Positions 7,738 to 15,680 of a stretch of DNA of 37,152 nt are shown piece after piece. A program made the position numbers and the translations under genes. Source of the DNA: Actinomycetota bacterium (lineage in GTDB: Bacteria; Actinomycetota; Acidimicrobiia; IMCC26256; PALSA-555); the NCBI GenBank assembly GCA_003140175.1, contig PLJD01000114.1:1-37152 (forward strand), written 5' to 3'. The first letter of the stretch is position 1, and the number at the start of each line of letters is the position of its first letter. The notes under the pieces were generated by a model. The model saw nothing but the letters and a program-made list of their open reading frames with translations. It was not told the origin of the DNA and ran no database searches.

Positions 7738-9060
7738 TTAGGACTCGGGCGCGAGATCGCCGAGTCCGGCCGAGCCGACGCCGACCTTCGGGGGCGGGAC
7801 CACGAACTGCGCGAGGGCCGCGACAGCTTCGACACCGGCGCCGTAGCGTTCCCCGCGCCGTTCGAGCACGCGCAGCAGGGCGCGGACGCAGTCGGGATCG
7901 AACTGCGCGCCGGCTTGCCGGCGAAGCTCCGCGAGGGCGTCGTCTTGGGGCATCGCCTGGCGGTAGGCGCGGGTCGAGGTCATCGCGTCGAACGCGTCGG
8001 CGACGCGGATGATGCGGCTCTCGAGGGGGGCGTTGATACCGTCGCCGACGATCGCCGTTGCGCACGACGCGAGCGCCTCGATGCGCCGCAGGAGCTGCAC
8101 GCTGATGTCCTCGTGCTGGCGGACCCGTTCGTATTCCGAGCTGGTCAGACGCCCCGGCTTGTTGAGGAGGCGGTTGGGTACGGTGAGCTTGCCGATGTCG
8201 TGCATCAGGGCGGCGTCGTGGAGCCGGCGGAGGCGGCCGGGGGACAAGCCGAGCTCGGCTCCGATGTAGGTCGCGAATCGTGCGACCCGTCCGGCGTGGC
8301 CGCCCGTGTAGGGATCCTTCGATTCCAGCGCTTGGACCAGCACGGCCAGCGTGGCCTCGTGCTGCTCGTCGACCGCCAGGTACGAGGCGAACGCTTGGCG
8401 GGCGGCCAGGATCGGTGTGATGAACAAAGCGACGATCAGCACACCGTGCGCCTCGTAGAGCCGACCGAGGAAGACGCCCAGGATGGCGAACACGACGATC
8501 TCGAAGTCGGCGAAGCCCCACAGGCCGCTGATCTGACGGCGCAAGCTGCCGCCGTCGCGCAGTCGGATCGTGACGCCGAGCAGCGCGACGTCCACGAGCC
8601 AGTAGGCGACTGCCGCCGCGACTGCGCCGAGCAGCTCCCAGATCACGCTGTGCTCGGCGCGCGCGACTGCGGAGAACGCGCCGGCGGCGGCGAGCGAGGA
8701 GAGGCCGAGTGCACCGATGTTGAAGGCGAGTCGTCGCCAGTCGTGTTGGCGGAGATGCGGCCAGTAGATGCCGCCGGCCATGCCGACCAGGAGCGGTCCG
8801 AGCAGCGGGGCGGTGTCTCGGAACACGAACACCGCGGCGAGGGAGATCATCACCGAGCCCGACACCGAGGAGCCGTTCGGGAGGTGGACGATGACGTGCT
8901 CCGCGAACGCGCACAGTGCAGCGAGGAGGAGGAGCGGCCCCACCGCGGTCCGCTCTCCGGTGAGCGCGAACACGATGGCGAGAGCCACCGCGACGCTGAA
9001 CGCCGCGGTGCACCATGTGCTGAGCGCTCGTGAGTACGCGGTCTCGGTGTCCATGTCCAC
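7738..9060 (-). CDS. Membrane-anchored HD-GYP-like phosphodiesterase domain protein lacking the GYP motif
   Basis: This is a 440-residue protein. Residues about 15-225 contain seven or eight hydrophobic helices resembling a MASE-type sensor. The cytoplasmic C-terminal half is an HD-GYP domain: ALESKDPYTGGHAGRVARFA at about 245-264, the HD pair at 287-288 in MHDIGKLTVP, and SRIIRVADAFDAMTSTRAYR at about 348-367. HD-GYP enzymes degrade cyclic di-GMP. Here the segment that should read HHExxDGxGYP between these blocks is absent: LASCATAIVGDGINAPLESR joins directly, as if about 14 residues had been deleted. Several metal ligands should therefore be missing, so activity is doubtful. The ATG at 9060 starts with MDMDTETAY. 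The gene follows the gap holding hairpins and the 30-codon ORF. Confidence 0.85.
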   Translation of the reverse strand: MDMDTETAYSRALSTWCTAAFSVAVALAIVFALTGERTAVGPLLLLAALCAFAEHVIVHLPNGSSVSGSVMISLAAVFVFRDTAPLLGPLLVGMAGGIYWPHLRQHDWRRLAFNIGALGLSSLAAAGAFSAVARAEHSVIWELLGAVAAAVAYWLVDVALLGVTIRLRDGGSLRRQISGLWGFADFEIVVFAILGVFLGRLYEAHGVLIVALFITPILAARQAFASYLAVDEQHEATLAVLVQALESKDPYTGGHAGRVARFATYIGAELGLSPGRLRRLHDAALMHDIGKLTVPNRLLNKPGRLTSSEYERVRQHEDISVQLLRRIEALASCATAIVGDGINAPLESRIIRVADAFDAMTSTRAYRQAMPQDDALAELRRQAGAQFDPDCVRALLRVLERRGERYGAGVEAVAALAQFVVPPPKVGVGSAGLGDLAPES

Positions 9061-9120
9061 TCGGCGGGCCCCGGGGGCAGGATCCCGGGAAACCTCTGTA
9101 GGTATAGGTGTGGGTTGGGT

Positions 9121-9213
9121 CTACTTCCAGGTCCGGCCGGCCCCACCGGCCAGCACCACAGCTGCGATGCTGGATCCGATGAGCGCGACACGGGCAATGG
9201 CTCGCTTGCTCAC
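9121..9213 (-). CDS. Possible 30-residue hydrophobic peptide
   Basis: A GTG at 9213 follows a purine-rich GGGAAGGGGGG stretch and encodes MSKRAIARVALIGSSIAAVV and ten further residues to a TAG. The pattern is a basic N-terminus followed by one hydrophobic stretch. It ends 60 bases before the HD-domain gene on the same strand and could be a leader or a small membrane peptide. Its short length makes the call uncertain. Confidence 0.35.
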   Translation of the reverse strand: MSKRAIARVALIGSSIAAVVLAGGAGRTWK

Positions 9214-9240
9214 GCCACACCCCCCCTTCCCTGAGGAGCT

Positions 9241-9269
9241 GGTGGCGACCTGCGCTAGGTGGTCGCACC
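9241..9269 (-). other. Inverted repeat in the leader of the HD-domain gene
   Basis: GGTGGCGACC at 9241-9250 pairs with GGTCGCACC at 9261-9269 except for one bulged base, with a 10-base loop. In the transcript it would stand just before the ribosome site of the 30-codon ORF. Confidence 0.4.
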
Positions 9270-9508
9270 GCTATCCGCTCCGCTTGAAGCAGGGGCTGTC
9301 ACGCCTCTGGATTTTGCGACCCGGGACCCTGCCCTCGAGGCCCGCTTCGGACTCCTTTCCTCACAACGCCAACAAGGTCCCCAAGTCTCACAGTGGGGAC
9401 ACCGAACATCAAACCCGAGAGTGTCGAGAGGGCCACGCTAGGCGCGAAACTCGCCGGGGTGGGCGGCCCCTCGAGCCCGGCGGGCGGCCGCGGCGGATGG
9501 CGGGGTGG
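9270..9508. other. Gene-free stretch with hairpin and Cys-rich open frame lacking a start
   Basis: No complete gene is supported here. A perfect 7-bp stem (GTCCCCA at 9377-9383 with TGGGGAC at 9394-9400) has a 10-base loop. On the minus strand an open frame between TAG codons reads DVRCPHCETWGPCWRC, a CX2C-X5-CX2C pattern, but no ATG, GTG or TTG precedes the cysteines. The stretch could be a gene remnant or a structured leader of the HD-domain gene. It matches no riboswitch consensus that I recognise. Confidence 0.4.
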
Positions 9509-10465
9509 TCAGCGCCCGGCCGGGATCCTGCCCATCCGGCCGGCCTGGAAGTCGTCGAAGGCCTCGACGATCTCTTGCTTCGTGTTCATCACGAAGGGCC
9601 CCTGCCAGACCACGGGCTCCCGGATCGGCGCTCCGCCGAGGAGCAGCACCTCCAGGTTGGGCGACGGGGCGTCTTGGTGGTCACTCGCCCGCACCGTGAT
9701 CGCGTCGCCGGTTCCGAAGGCGGCCAGTTGGCCGGTGGCGATGGGGCGGCCCTCGGCGCCGACTGTGCCGCGGCCGGCGAGGACGTAGGCGAGGGCGTTG
9801 AACGCCGCGGGCCACGGCAGGGTGAGCTCGGCGCCGGGGCTCAGCGTGGCGTGCGCGAGCGCGATGGGGGTGTGGGTCACGCCGGGGCCGGCGTGACCCG
9901 CAACGTCACCGGCGATGACGCGCACCAGGGCCCCGCCGTCCTCGGACCGCACCAACGTGACCCGGTTCGCTTGGATGTCCTGGTACCGGGGTGGAACCCG
10001 CTTCTCGGCCGCGGGGAGGTTGACCCAGAGCTGGATGCCGTGGAACAGGCCGCCGGTCGCGACGAGCTCCTCGGGTGGCGCCTCGATGTGGAGGATCCCC
10101 GCGCCGGCCGTCATCCACTGGGTCGCGCCGTTGGTGATGAGCCCGCCGCCGCCGGTCGAGTCCTGGTGCTCGAAGGTCCCGTCGATCATGTAGGTAACGG
10201 TCTCGAAGCCCCGGTGCGGGTGCCACGACGTGCCCTTCGGCTCGCCCGGCGCGTACTCGACTTCCCCCATCTGATCCATGTGGACGAACGGGTCGAGGAG
10301 GCGAGGATCGACCCCCGCGAAGGCCCGCCGGACCGGGAACCCGAGCCCTTCGAAGCCCGCGGGTGCGCTGGTGACCGACACCACCGGGCGTGGGGTGGAG
10401 TGCTCAGGCGCGGGCGCGGCGGCGACTGGCAGGTCGAGGACGTTGTCGACAGTCACCGCGGGCAT
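9509..10465 (-). CDS. Pirin family protein (quercetinase-like bicupin)
   Basis: A 318-residue protein starts at the ATG at 10465 after an AGGAGG site. It shows the pirin N-terminal cupin with the metal-binding set His82 and His84 (WHPHRGFETVTY), and His126 and Glu128 (MTAGAGILHIE). The C-terminal cupin (about 200-318) carries FNALAYVLAGRGTVG and ends near the family's characteristic FVMNTKQEIVEAFDDFQAGR. Pirins bind iron; bacterial members include quercetin 2,3-dioxygenases and redox-sensing regulators. The length is slightly over the usual 280-300 because of an N-terminal extension of about 30 residues. It is upstream of nothing on its strand except the intergenic gap, and may be transcribed with the dienelactone hydrolase gene 106 bases upstream. 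Confidence 0.9.
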   Translation of the reverse strand: MPAVTVDNVLDLPVAAAPAPEHSTPRPVVSVTSAPAGFEGLGFPVRRAFAGVDPRLLDPFVHMDQMGEVEYAPGEPKGTSWHPHRGFETVTYMIDGTFEHQDSTGGGGLITNGATQWMTAGAGILHIEAPPEELVATGGLFHGIQLWVNLPAAEKRVPPRYQDIQANRVTLVRSEDGGALVRVIAGDVAGHAGPGVTHTPIALAHATLSPGAELTLPWPAAFNALAYVLAGRGTVGAEGRPIATGQLAAFGTGDAITVRASDHQDAPSPNLEVLLLGGAPIREPVVWQGPFVMNTKQEIVEAFDDFQAGRMGRIPAGR

Positions 10466-10571
10466 CGAACGACCTCCTGGATGGCCGGGCGCCCGAGCCG
10501 TCCGCTCAGGTCGCTGGTCGTCTCCGTGTCCAACGCATCGAGGCGGCTACGGCATTCCGCGGCGGCGGTCC

Positions 10572-11195
10572 TCAGCGCAGGTGCTCGGCGAAGAAGGCCA
10601 GCAGGCGGCCCCAGGCGTCGCGGGCCGCGGCCTCGTCGAAGTTAGACGAGCCGTCCCGCATGAATCCGTGACCGGCCTCGGGGTATACGACGACCTGCTC
10701 CGGGTGGTGTGCGCGGACCGCGTCGATCGCCGCGGCGGGGATGTACTCGTCGCGGCCGCCGAAGAACAACAGCACCGGGCACGCCGGCTCGCCGAGCTCC
10801 TGGGCGATGTGGCCGCCGTAGAACGGGGCGGCGGCGCGCAGCTCCAGATCCGACAGCGCGGCCCGGTAGGTGATGGTCCCGCCGAGGCAGAACCCCGTGA
10901 CCGCGATCGCCGTCGCGCCGAGCGTGCGCAGGTGCGCGTGGGCCGCGGCCAAGTCGGCGTGCACCTCCTCGGGGCGCAAGGCGCCCATCAGGGTGCCGAA
11001 GTCTGCGGCCTCCGAGCCCCCCGACCGGAAGAACAGATCGGGGGCGACCACGGCGTAGCCCTCCCGTCCCAGCCGTTCGCAGAACCGCAGCAGCTGGGGC
11101 GACATCCCGTTGCCCTCGTGGGCCACCAGGATGCCGGGCCACGGCGGCGGGCCCGCCGGCGTGACCGTGAAGTAGGGGACGCCAAGATCAGTCAT
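10572..11195 (-). CDS. Dienelactone hydrolase family protein
   Basis: This is a 207-residue alpha/beta hydrolase, complete for the DLH family (usual length 200-240). GFCLGG places the nucleophile at Cys103, GGRDEYIP gives Asp149 and AGHGFMRDG gives His176, forming the Cys-Asp-His triad typical of carboxymethylenebutenolidase-like enzymes. The oxyanion region is HEGNGM near residue 26. There is no signal peptide, so it is cytoplasmic. The ATG at 11195 follows GGAG with seven bases between. Dienelactone hydrolases act in chlorocatechol and related lactone breakdown, but many family members are general esterases, and no aromatic-degradation genes sit next to it. Its location beside a pirin suggests a shared operon without revealing the substrate. 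Confidence 0.88.
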   Translation of the reverse strand: MTDLGVPYFTVTPAGPPPWPGILVAHEGNGMSPQLLRFCERLGREGYAVVAPDLFFRSGGSEAADFGTLMGALRPEEVHADLAAAHAHLRTLGATAIAVTGFCLGGTITYRAALSDLELRAAAPFYGGHIAQELGEPACPVLLFFGGRDEYIPAAAIDAVRAHHPEQVVVYPEAGHGFMRDGSSNFDEAAARDAWGRLLAFFAEHLR

Positions 11196-11322
11196 GGGGC
11201 TGCTCCCAGGAGCGACGAGTCCGCGCGGCGCGCACCCTAGACCCCGTCGTGCTCAGTCCGGCCGGTCGCGAACGTCCCAGCCGCCGCGCGCCGCACAACA
11301 CGGCTTGTGATAGAAGCGACCC

Positions 11323-12168
11323 GTGCGATTTGCCGTGAAGACCTCACCTCAGAACACGACGTGGTCCGACCTGCTGGCGGTGTGGCAGGCCGCCGACGGT
11401 CTGGAGTTCTTCGAGTCGGGGTGGACCTTCGATCATTTCTACCCGATCTTCTCGGACTCGCGCGGTCCGTGCCTCGAGGGCTGGGTCACCACGACCGCGC
11501 TCGCCCAGGCGACGCGACGGCTGCGGGTCGGCGTGCTCGTCACCGGCATGCCGTACCGGCATCCCGCAGTCCTGGCCAACATGGCGGCCACGCTCGACGT
11601 TGTGTCGGACGGTCGCCTCGAGCTCGGGCTCGGGGCGGGCTGGAATCAGGAAGAAGCCGACGCGTACGGGATCGACCTGCACGGGTCGCTCCGGGACCGC
11701 TTCGATGCCTTCGACGAGGGCTGCGAAGCCATCATTGGCCTGCTCACGAACGAGACGACGACCCTCGACGGCCGCTACGTGCGCCTGACCGAGGCGCGCT
11801 GTGAACCCAAGCCGGTGCAGCGCCCACATCCGCCGATCTGCATTGGCGGCACCGGGGAGCGCCGAACCCTACGCTCGGTGGCCCGCTTCGCGCAGCATTG
11901 GAACTTCCCCGGCGGCGACGTGGAGACCTTCCGACACAAACTCGACGTGCTGCGCGAGCACTGCACCACCGTCGGACGAGACCCGGACGAGATCGTCGTC
12001 TCCACCCACCTCCGCCTCCCCGAGAACGGCGACGTGGGCCCGCTCGTCGCCACCGCCGAGGAGTTCAACGATGCGGGCGTCGAGCTCGGCGTCGTGAACT
12101 TGCCCCCACCCCACCGCCCCGCGGTGCTCGAGCCGGTCGTGAACGCCCTGGCACACCTTCGGTCCTGA
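11323..12168 (+). CDS. LLM-class F420-dependent oxidoreductase
   Basis: The gene codes 281 residues from the GTG at 11323 (MRFAVKTSPQNTTWSDLLAV). Family features are LEFFESGWTFDHFYPIF near the N-terminus, TTALAQATRRLRVGVLVTGM, YRHPAVLANMAATLDVVSDG, and RLELGLGAGWNQEEADAYG. This is the luciferase-like (bacterial alkanal monooxygenase) TIM-barrel pattern, and the last motifs are characteristic of the F420-binding branch common in actinobacteria. Such enzymes reduce or oxidise diverse substrates using F420 rather than FMN; the specific reaction is not deducible. No F420 biosynthesis gene is present in the window. The gene is divergent from the dienelactone hydrolase across 127 bases and convergent with the small membrane protein at 12223. 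Confidence 0.88.
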   Translation: MRFAVKTSPQNTTWSDLLAVWQAADGLEFFESGWTFDHFYPIFSDSRGPCLEGWVTTTALAQATRRLRVGVLVTGMPYRHPAVLANMAATLDVVSDGRLELGLGAGWNQEEADAYGIDLHGSLRDRFDAFDEGCEAIIGLLTNETTTLDGRYVRLTEARCEPKPVQRPHPPICIGGTGERRTLRSVARFAQHWNFPGGDVETFRHKLDVLREHCTTVGRDPDEIVVSTHLRLPENGDVGPLVATAEEFNDAGVELGVVNLPPPHRPAVLEPVVNALAHLRS

Positions 12169-12222
12169 CTCGCCGGTGCGGGCCGAGCGCCCGCGAACGC
12201 CCGACGCCGCCACGCACGCCGG

Positions 12223-12642
12223 TCAGACCGGGGAACCTCGCCCGGGCCGACCCGCGGCGGTCGACTCACCGGTCGGCGTCGTGGTCTGGGCGCGGTGGCG
12301 CGACGGTGTGGCACCCATGCCCACGCTGGCGATCACCGCGCCGACGACGAGACTGAGCATCGACAGGTCGGAGTTCAGGCTGGCCGCGCCGACGACGACG
12401 GCGAGCACGAGCAGAATCGCTGCGGTCAGCTCGGGCCGGGCGCGCCGGCGACCCGGTCCCGGCGACTCGGTAGCCGACGGCGCGTGACGCTCGGGTGCCG
12501 AGGGCAGGGTGCCCTCCGTCCCGCGCCGCGAACGTCGGCGCGCCGCGACGACGAGCGCGACGGCGCCGAGCACCAGGGCACTCACGACGAGCCACCGCAC
12601 GACGACAGCCGGGGCGCATCCGCACCCCGCGGTTGCGATCAA
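12223..12642 (-). CDS. Small membrane protein of unknown function
   Basis: A TTG at 12642, preceded by GAGGTG at good spacing, opens a 139-residue frame. It shows one hydrophobic segment at about 14-33 (VVRWLVVSALVLGAVALVVA), an arginine-rich and proline-rich linker, then two more hydrophobic stretches at about 72-86 and 93-108. The tail is polar, rich in Ser, Thr, Pro and Gly. I recognise no family. The start choice rests on the ribosome site and on the first membrane segment. It is convergent with the LLM gene, and its 5' end abuts the truncated NrfD-like remnant. Confidence 0.6.
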   Translation of the reverse strand: MIATAGCGCAPAVVVRWLVVSALVLGAVALVVAARRRSRRGTEGTLPSAPERHAPSATESPGPGRRRARPELTAAILLVLAVVVGAASLNSDLSMLSLVVGAVIASVGMGATPSRHRAQTTTPTGESTAAGRPGRGSPV

Positions 12643-12689
12643 CCGAGCACCTCACCTCAAGCGGCCGACTGACGCGAGACCGTACCCCA

Positions 12690-13265
12690 CCGGCTCGCCG
12701 ATCCCGCGCGCGCTCGCCGGCACGACGAGCCGCCGGGCTCGCCGCCGCCGCGCTGGCCCCGCCGCTGGCGAGCTACACCGCGGTGCTGGTCTGCGACACC
12801 GCGATCCCGGTGTGGCACGAGTCGTATCGCGAGCTGCCGTTCGCGTTCGTGGGTGGGGCGGCCGCCTCCGCGGGTGCGTGCGCGGTGATCGCGAACCGCG
12901 CCGAGGTGGCCGGACCGGCCCGGCGACTCCTGGTGCTGGGCGCCGCGCTCGAGCTGGTGGCCACGCGGCGCATGGAACGCGCGCTGCCCGACCCCGTCGG
13001 TGCCCCGTACCGCGTGGGTCGGGCCGGGCGCTGGTCGAAGGTCGCCACCGGGCTCACCGCGACGGGCGCCGGACTGGTGGCGTTGGGTGGTCGGCGACGA
13101 TCCTGGGGCGTGCTCGGCGGTGCGCTGGTGCTCGGCGGCGCCGCGCTCGAGCGCTTCGTCGTGTTGGAGGCCGGACGGGAATCGGCTCGGGACCCTCGCG
13201 CGGTGGTCGTTCCCCAGCGGGCGAGAGTGCAGGACGCGTCGGGCTCGGACCGGGCAACGCAGTGA
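12690..13265 (+). pseudogene. 5'-truncated NrfD-like (polysulfide reductase membrane subunit) remnant
   Basis: About 175 residues match the C-terminal half of NrfD-type membrane subunits: APPLASYTAVLVCDTAIPVW, HESYRELPFAFVGGAAASAG, RRLLVLGAALELVATRRMER, GAPYRVGRAGRWSK and ALERFVVLEAGRESARDP. Full-length proteins have around 300 residues and eight or so helices. Here the N-terminal half is missing. The open frame continues upstream to 12495, but that part is antisense to the neighbouring gene and lacks NrfD character. No ATG or GTG with a ribosome site introduces the recognisable part. NrfD proteins hand electrons from the quinol pool to molybdopterin and iron-sulfur partners, neither of which lies here, so this is probably a decayed, transferred or deleted copy. 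Confidence 0.65.
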
Positions 13266-13333
13266 GCGACGGGCCCGGCCTCGTGGTGCGCGTCGGCCAA
13301 CCGGCCTTGTCGCGTCGGCGGCTCGACGCGGCG

Positions 13334-14413
13334 TCAGTAGCCCCGCTGCAGGTTCACCTCGTTCGCCAGCTCGTCTCCGGCCAGGTAGCGCTCCAGGTTG
13401 GCGCGGAACAGCTGGTGCAGGTTGGCGAAGAGCGCGGTCGGTGCCGCCGCTGAGTGCGGCGACAGGTAGAGGTTCGGGGCGTCCCAGAGCGGATGGTCGG
13501 CGGGGAGCGGCTCGACGCTCGCCACGTCGAGCGCCGCGGCGCGCAACTGACCCGACACTAAGGCGTCGACGAGCGCGGCCTCGTCGACCAGGGAACCGCG
13601 GCCCACGTTGCAGAAGAACGATCCTCGGTGCATCGCCGCGAAGGCCGCCCGGTCCATGAGCCCGCTGGTCTCGGGCGTCTCGGGTACGGCCGCGATCACG
13701 GCGTCGCACTGGCCGAGCATTGCGTGGAACGCGCCCGGCGGGTAGAGCTCGTCGACGTTCGGGGCCCGGGCACCCGGCGTCGCCGAGCGGCGCGTGGCGA
13801 GCACGCGCAGTTCGAAGGCCTTGGCTCGCGCCGCGACCGCCGAGTTGATCGCGCCGAGCCCGAGCAGGCCCAGCGTCTCGCCGGCGAGCTGCCCGCCGTA
13901 TCGCGGTTCCCAGTGATGACGCTGCTGCGCGTCGTCGAGGGCGCGGAAATGCTTCCATTCCTGCAGCACCCGGGCGAGCGCGAACTCGGAGATGGCGACC
14001 GCGTTGGCGCCGGCTGCGGTGGTGAGCCGGATCCCGGCCTCGCCGAGACCGGCCGATTGGAGCTGGCCGGTCCCGGCGCCGACCGCCTGGACCCAGCGCA
14101 GCTTCGGGGCGACGCGAGTCACGTCGAAGGGCAAGTCGATCGCCACCACCACGTCGCAGCGTGCGAACGCGGCACGTTGCGCTTCGGTGAGCGGCGGAGC
14201 CTGGTCGCGCAGCTGCTCCGCGCCCGGCTTGCCTCGGGCGCTGCGCAGCTCGTGCGGCTCGACGTAGGTCTCCACCACGAGGCTGACCCGCGCGTCGAGC
14301 GCGGCGAGCTCACGCAGCTCCGCCTCGAAACGGTCCCGGTCGCCGTACCACTCCGGCGGGTACAGCACGCCGACGGCGATCGACGTCGGGTCGGTGTCCG
14401 GGCCACCCGTCAT
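13334..14413 (-). CDS. D-isomer-specific 2-hydroxyacid dehydrogenase
   Basis: A 359-residue NAD(P)-dependent oxidoreductase starts at the ATG at 14413 after GGAGG. The Rossmann motif reads LGLLGLGAINSAVAARAKAF (from about 181): the third Gly of GxGxxG is Asn190. The catalytic residues expected for the family are present: Arg272 in NVGRGSLVDE, Glu301 in SVEPLPADHPLW and His320 in LSPHSAA. The enzyme should interconvert a 2-oxoacid and a D-2-hydroxyacid. It lies on the same strand as the two CoA-transferase genes, 97 bases downstream, which suggests a common role in acid metabolism; the substrate is not apparent. Length is slightly above the family's usual 310-340. Confidence 0.88.
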   Translation of the reverse strand: MTGGPDTDPTSIAVGVLYPPEWYGDRDRFEAELRELAALDARVSLVVETYVEPHELRSARGKPGAEQLRDQAPPLTEAQRAAFARCDVVVAIDLPFDVTRVAPKLRWVQAVGAGTGQLQSAGLGEAGIRLTTAAGANAVAISEFALARVLQEWKHFRALDDAQQRHHWEPRYGGQLAGETLGLLGLGAINSAVAARAKAFELRVLATRRSATPGARAPNVDELYPPGAFHAMLGQCDAVIAAVPETPETSGLMDRAAFAAMHRGSFFCNVGRGSLVDEAALVDALVSGQLRAAALDVASVEPLPADHPLWDAPNLYLSPHSAAAPTALFANLHQLFRANLERYLAGDELANEVNLQRGY

Positions 14414-14510
14414 GTCGCAGACCTCCGGTTCGTCACCCGAGCGAGCGGCCGCGGGCGCCGGACCGACGCGGCGTCGACCGCCCGGCGCGCCGCGAGGGCG
14501 GGGAGCGTCG

Positions 14511-15680
14511 TCACCAGCCCCACGGGTACGACTCGTCGGGCCAGGTCACGACCCCGCCCGCTCTCAGGTCGTCCATCTCGGCGCCGGAGTAGCCGAGCTC
14601 GTCGAGGATCGCCCGGGTGTCCTCCCCGACCCGCGGGGGTGGCCCGTTGATGTGCCCGGGGGTGTCCGAGAAGTCGATCGTGGTACCGAACTGGCGGAGG
14701 CGCCCCAAGATCGGGTGCTCGTAGTCGGCGACCAGGCCGAGTCGCTCCACGTCGGCGTCGAAGAGGAGCGCCTCACCTCCGTTGACCTGACGTGCCACCT
14801 CGTTCGGTACGCCCGCATCGTCGAGCGCGTGTGACCACATCACCGCGGTGCGGGTCCGGAAGGCGGCCTCGAGGGCCTCCTCGACCAGGGCGCGGTCCCT
14901 CGACGCGTCGACGCCGAGCGTGGCGCACAGCGCCGACCAGCGGTCCTTTCGGATCGCCGCGACTTGAACCCACCCGTCGTTGGTCTCGTAGAGGCGGTAC
15001 CCGGCATCGAATCCGCGTTGGGCGGCGTCGAGCTTCGGACGAACCGAGGGCGTCCCGTCCTCGTGCACCACCACGTCCGACGCGAAGACGGTTGCACCGT
15101 CCATGAGCGAGGTCCACAGTTCCTGGCCCTCGCCGGTGCGCTGACGGTGATACAGCGCCGCGAGCACACCGACCACCGACAGCATCGCGTTCGAGGTGTC
15201 GCACATCCCGTAGCGGTAGTAGAGGGGGTCGTGGCCGTGCGGGACCGCGCCCGCCTCGTGCTCGAGCCCGGCGGACGCCTGGTAGAGCGGGTCGAGCCCG
15301 CCGAACTCCGACAACGGACCGTTCAGGCCGTACGCGTAGGTGTTGCAGTAGACGACGTCGGCCTTGACGGCGCGGCACGCGTCGTAGTCGAGCCCCAGAC
15401 GGGTCGCGGTCCCTTTCGTCATGTTGTGGTGGACCGCGTCGGCGGTGCCGACGAGCCGGAGCGCCAGCTCATGTCCGAGCGGGTCCTTCACGTTCAGCGC
15501 GATGTCGCGCTTGCCTCGCTGGCAGCCCAGGAACGGCGTCGCCGCCATGCGCATGCCGTCGCCGGCGACCGGTTCGACCTTGATGACCTCCATCCCGAGG
15601 TCGCCGAGGATCATGGGCCCGAACGGCCCGGCCAGGTACTGGCCGAAGTCGATGAGGCGCAACCCCTCCAAGGCGTACAT
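14511..15680 (-). CDS. CaiB/BaiF (family III) CoA-transferase, catalytic-type subunit
   Basis: This 389-residue protein begins MYALEGLRLIDFGQYLAGPF, the family N-terminus with the CoA-binding strand, followed by LGMEVIKVEP and CQRGKRDIAL. The catalytic aspartate lines up with Asp161 in MCDTSNAMLSVVGVLAALYH, matching Asp169 of formyl-CoA transferase (GDSNTG), and TGEGQ follows as expected. Family III enzymes move CoA between carboxylates through an aspartyl-CoA anhydride. Its start overlaps the stop of the upstream transferase by one base (TGATG), which indicates translational coupling. The partner lacks the Asp, so the pair resembles heteromeric transferases such as succinyl-CoA:benzylsuccinate CoA-transferase BbsEF. 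The carboxylate used is unknown. Confidence 0.9.
   Translation of the reverse strand: MYALEGLRLIDFGQYLAGPFGPMILGDLGMEVIKVEPVAGDGMRMAATPFLGCQRGKRDIALNVKDPLGHELALRLVGTADAVHHNMTKGTATRLGLDYDACRAVKADVVYCNTYAYGLNGPLSEFGGLDPLYQASAGLEHEAGAVPHGHDPLYYRYGMCDTSNAMLSVVGVLAALYHRQRTGEGQELWTSLMDGATVFASDVVVHEDGTPSVRPKLDAAQRGFDAGYRLYETNDGWVQVAAIRKDRWSALCATLGVDASRDRALVEEALEAAFRTRTAVMWSHALDDAGVPNEVARQVNGGEALLFDADVERLGLVADYEHPILGRLRQFGTTIDFSDTPGHINGPPPRVGEDTRAILDELGYSGAEMDDLRAGGVVTWPDESYPWGW

Noticed and set aside
7004..9268. A single 754-codon minus frame spanning two genes
   Set aside because: Only the last 222 codons look like protein; the rest is an arginine- and proline-rich shadow of the HD-domain gene in another frame.
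9259..9441. Possible tRNA or known riboswitch in the gap
   Set aside because: No T-loop (GGTTCGAATCC-like) or acceptor pairing was found and no riboswitch consensus fits, so only hairpins are reported.
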